In this document: piece after piece, positions 5,126-6,222 of the stretch
How the letters are laid out: each line of letters starts with the position of its first letter
Position numbering within the stretch: the first letter of the stretch is position 1
Source of the DNA: Acidimicrobiaceae bacterium
Lineage (GTDB): Bacteria > Actinomycetota > Acidimicrobiia > Acidimicrobiales > Bog-793
Direction of reading: 5' to 3'
Assembly: GCA_025463965.1 (NCBI GenBank)
Contig: JAODBN010000325.1
Location: 1 to 6,222 of the forward strand
Length of the DNA: 6,222 bases
Program-made: the position numbers and the translations under genes
Notes under the pieces: model-generated
What the model was told of the DNA's origin: nothing
Database searches by the model: none
Seen by the model: only the letters and a program-made list of their open reading frames with translations

Positions 5126-5809
5126 GTGCTCGGCTTCAACGAGGTGAAGATCGCGCCTTCGCTTCTCGCCGCGGACTTCGGGAACCTGGCCGAGGCCGCA
5201 GGCGAGGTCGCCGTGGCGACCGACTGGTTGCACATCGACGTGATGGACGGCCACTTCGTGCCGAACCTCACGGTGGGCCCTCCGGTCGTGGCGTCGCTGC
5301 GCAAGCATTCGGGAGCGTTCTTCGACTGTCACCTGATGATGACGAACCCCGGCGATCACCTCGAGTCTTTCCAGCGTGCCGGTGCGAGCTCGGTGACCGT
5401 CCACGTCGAGGTCGGCGGGATCGGCGAGGTGATCGAGGAGATGAACCGACTCGGCCTCGGGGTGGGGCTGGCGTGCAACCCGGACACGCCGTTCGCGGTC
5501 GCCGAGCCGTTTCTCGAGCGCATCGATCTCCTCCTCTTGATGACGGTCTTCCCGGGCTTCGGCGGCCAGGCCTTCATGCCGCAGGTGCTCCCCAAGATCG
5601 CCGAAGCGCGCCGCGTGATCGACGAACGCGGCCTGCCGGTGGCGGTCGAGGTCGACGGGGGAATCGACCTCCGGACGGTGAGCGACACCGCGGCGGCCGG
5701 TGCCAGGGTGTTCGTGGCGGGCAGCGCCGTGTTCTCCCACGAGCAGCCCTGGAAGGCGGTCGAGGAGCTTCGCGACCGAGCGATCGAGGCGATCAAGGCG
5801 TCGGCTTGA
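5126..5809 (+). CDS. rpe: Ribulose-phosphate 3-epimerase
   Basis: This enzyme interconverts D-ribulose 5-phosphate and D-xylulose 5-phosphate in the pentose phosphate pathway (and Calvin cycle, where present) in the cytoplasm. The 227-residue length and (beta/alpha)8 pattern are standard. The metal and catalytic residues are all present: H36 and D38 in 'LHIDVMDGHFVPN' (35-47), H69 in 'DCHLMM' (67-72), D177 in 'VEVDGGI' (174-180), and S12 in 'IAPSLLAADF' (9-18). The phosphate-binding loops 'PGFGGQ' (143-148) and 'VAGSAVF' (197-203) are intact. One oddity is 'MTVFPGFGGQ', with F142 where N (or another polar residue) is usual. GTG 5126 is favoured by the -10 box 6 bases upstream; the in-frame GTG 5144 would start the protein at MKIAPSLL, closer to many relatives. 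hisG follows after 66 bases. Confidence 0.95.
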   Translation: MLGFNEVKIAPSLLAADFGNLAEAAGEVAVATDWLHIDVMDGHFVPNLTVGPPVVASLRKHSGAFFDCHLMMTNPGDHLESFQRAGASSVTVHVEVGGIGEVIEEMNRLGLGVGLACNPDTPFAVAEPFLERIDLLLLMTVFPGFGGQAFMPQVLPKIAEARRVIDERGLPVAVEVDGGIDLRTVSDTAAAGARVFVAGSAVFSHEQPWKAVEELRDRAIEAIKASA

Positions 5810-5836
5810 GCCGAGTGGGCGGTCCCGGGACCCGCC
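5801..5836 (+). other. Two adjacent small hairpins at the rpe end, possible attenuation or termination
   Basis: TCGGC (5801-5805) pairs with GCCGA (5810-5814) across TTGA, placing the rpe stop codon in the loop. A second hairpin pairs GGCGG (5818-5822) with CCGCC (5832-5836) and can extend by two pairs past a bulged C at 5831. No T-run follows. They may reduce read-through from rpe into hisG, but this is inference. Confidence 0.3.
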
Positions 5837-5875
5837 ACGCTGGCGTCGCGGCCTCCGGCGGGGCACGCTAGGGCG

Positions 5876-6222
5876 ATGCTGCGGATCGTTCTCCCGAAGG
5901 GCTCCCTCGAGCGCCAGACCATGGAGCTGTTCGCCGCGGCGGACCTGACCGTGCGCCGCGGCTCGGACGTGGACTACCGCGGCACCATCGACGACCCTCG
6001 TGTCGCCGAGGTGCGGATCCTTCGCCCTCAGGAGATTCCCGTCTACGTGGCCGACGGCCTGTTCGACCTCGGCATCACCGGCCGGGACTGGATCGAGGAG
6101 ACCGGCGCCGAGGTGGTGTCCCTCGGGGAGCTCGGTTACTCGAAGGCGACGAGCGACCCCATCAAGGTGGTGCTGGCCGTCGACGGGGCCTCGGCGATCG
6201 AGCGAGTGGAGGACCTCCCCGA
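5876..6222 (+). CDS. hisG: ATP phosphoribosyltransferase, N-terminal part, runs off the window
   Basis: HisG makes N1-(5-phosphoribosyl)-ATP from ATP and PRPP, the first and feedback-controlled step of histidine synthesis, in the cytoplasm. The visible 115 residues match the family: 'LRIVLPKGSLERQTMELF' (2-19), 'RILRPQEIPVYVADGLFDLGITGRDWIEE' (47-75) and 'LGYSKA' (86-91). The substrate-binding and PRPP-loop regions further along are not in the window, so long (HisG_L) and short forms can only be separated tentatively; the opening resembles the long form with its own regulatory domain. ATG 5876 is the start because it begins exactly at the conserved N-terminus. An AGGG only 2 bases upstream is too close to be a normal ribosome binding site; CACGCT (5864-5869), 6 bases upstream, is a weak leaderless-type -10. 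No hisE lies between rpe and hisG. Confidence 0.93.
   Translation, partial: MLRIVLPKGSLERQTMELFAAADLTVRRGSDVDYRGTIDDPRVAEVRILRPQEIPVYVADGLFDLGITGRDWIEETGAEVVSLGELGYSKATSDPIKVVLAVDGASAIERVEDLP

Noticed and set aside
4040..5866. Very long minus-strand open frame (about 600 residues) opposite the TlpA-like, small membrane protein and rpe genes
   Set aside because: It spans three well-supported plus-strand genes, has Arg/His/Asp-rich composition typical of antisense to GC-rich codons, and shows no domain.

Overview
This is a GC-rich window from an actinobacterium-like genome. The evidence is strong GC at third codon positions, GTG as the favoured start codon (most genes here), TANNNT -10-like boxes lying only 6-8 bases before start codons with no Shine-Dalgarno sequence (a leaderless pattern common in Actinobacteria), and an aa3/caa3 oxidase biogenesis cluster. 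An Acidimicrobiia-type lineage is my guess, but the window alone cannot settle it.

Layout. (1) 1-1393, plus strand: the C-terminal end of a haem-copper oxidase subunit III, then a 40-residue single-span membrane protein (448-570) that is easily missed, then a six-span protein resembling the CtaG family of caa3 oxidase assembly factors but lacking most of that family's histidines. (2) 1415-2973, minus strand, convergent with (1): a SCO1/SenC copper chaperone followed, with a 4-base GTGA overlap, by an unrecognised membrane-anchored secreted protein. A hairpin at 1380-1404 lies between the converging ends. (3) 2974-3080: a short divergent promoter region with two perfect palindromes whose centres are 20 bases apart. 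(4) 3081-4600, plus strand: ctaB (haem o synthase) and, again with a GTGA overlap, a membrane-anchored TlpA/ResA-like thiol-disulfide oxidoreductase. (5) 4707-5036: a small membrane protein with a Ser/Thr/Gln tail encoded by a 15-bp tandem repeat. (6) 5126-6222: central metabolism, with rpe (ribulose-phosphate 3-epimerase) and the 5' part of hisG (ATP phosphoribosyltransferase), which runs off the window.

How they work together. Regions 1-4 form a terminal-oxidase locus: a structural subunit (III), a possible small accessory subunit, copper delivery (SCO; perhaps the CtaG-like protein), haem farnesylation (CtaB) and extracytoplasmic thiol chemistry (TlpA-like) that could keep the SCO or CuA cysteines reduced. 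The unknown protein coupled to SCO is the best candidate for an undescribed assembly or accessory factor. No mobile element, CRISPR array, tRNA or rRNA was seen, and no stretch longer than 300 bases lacks a gene.
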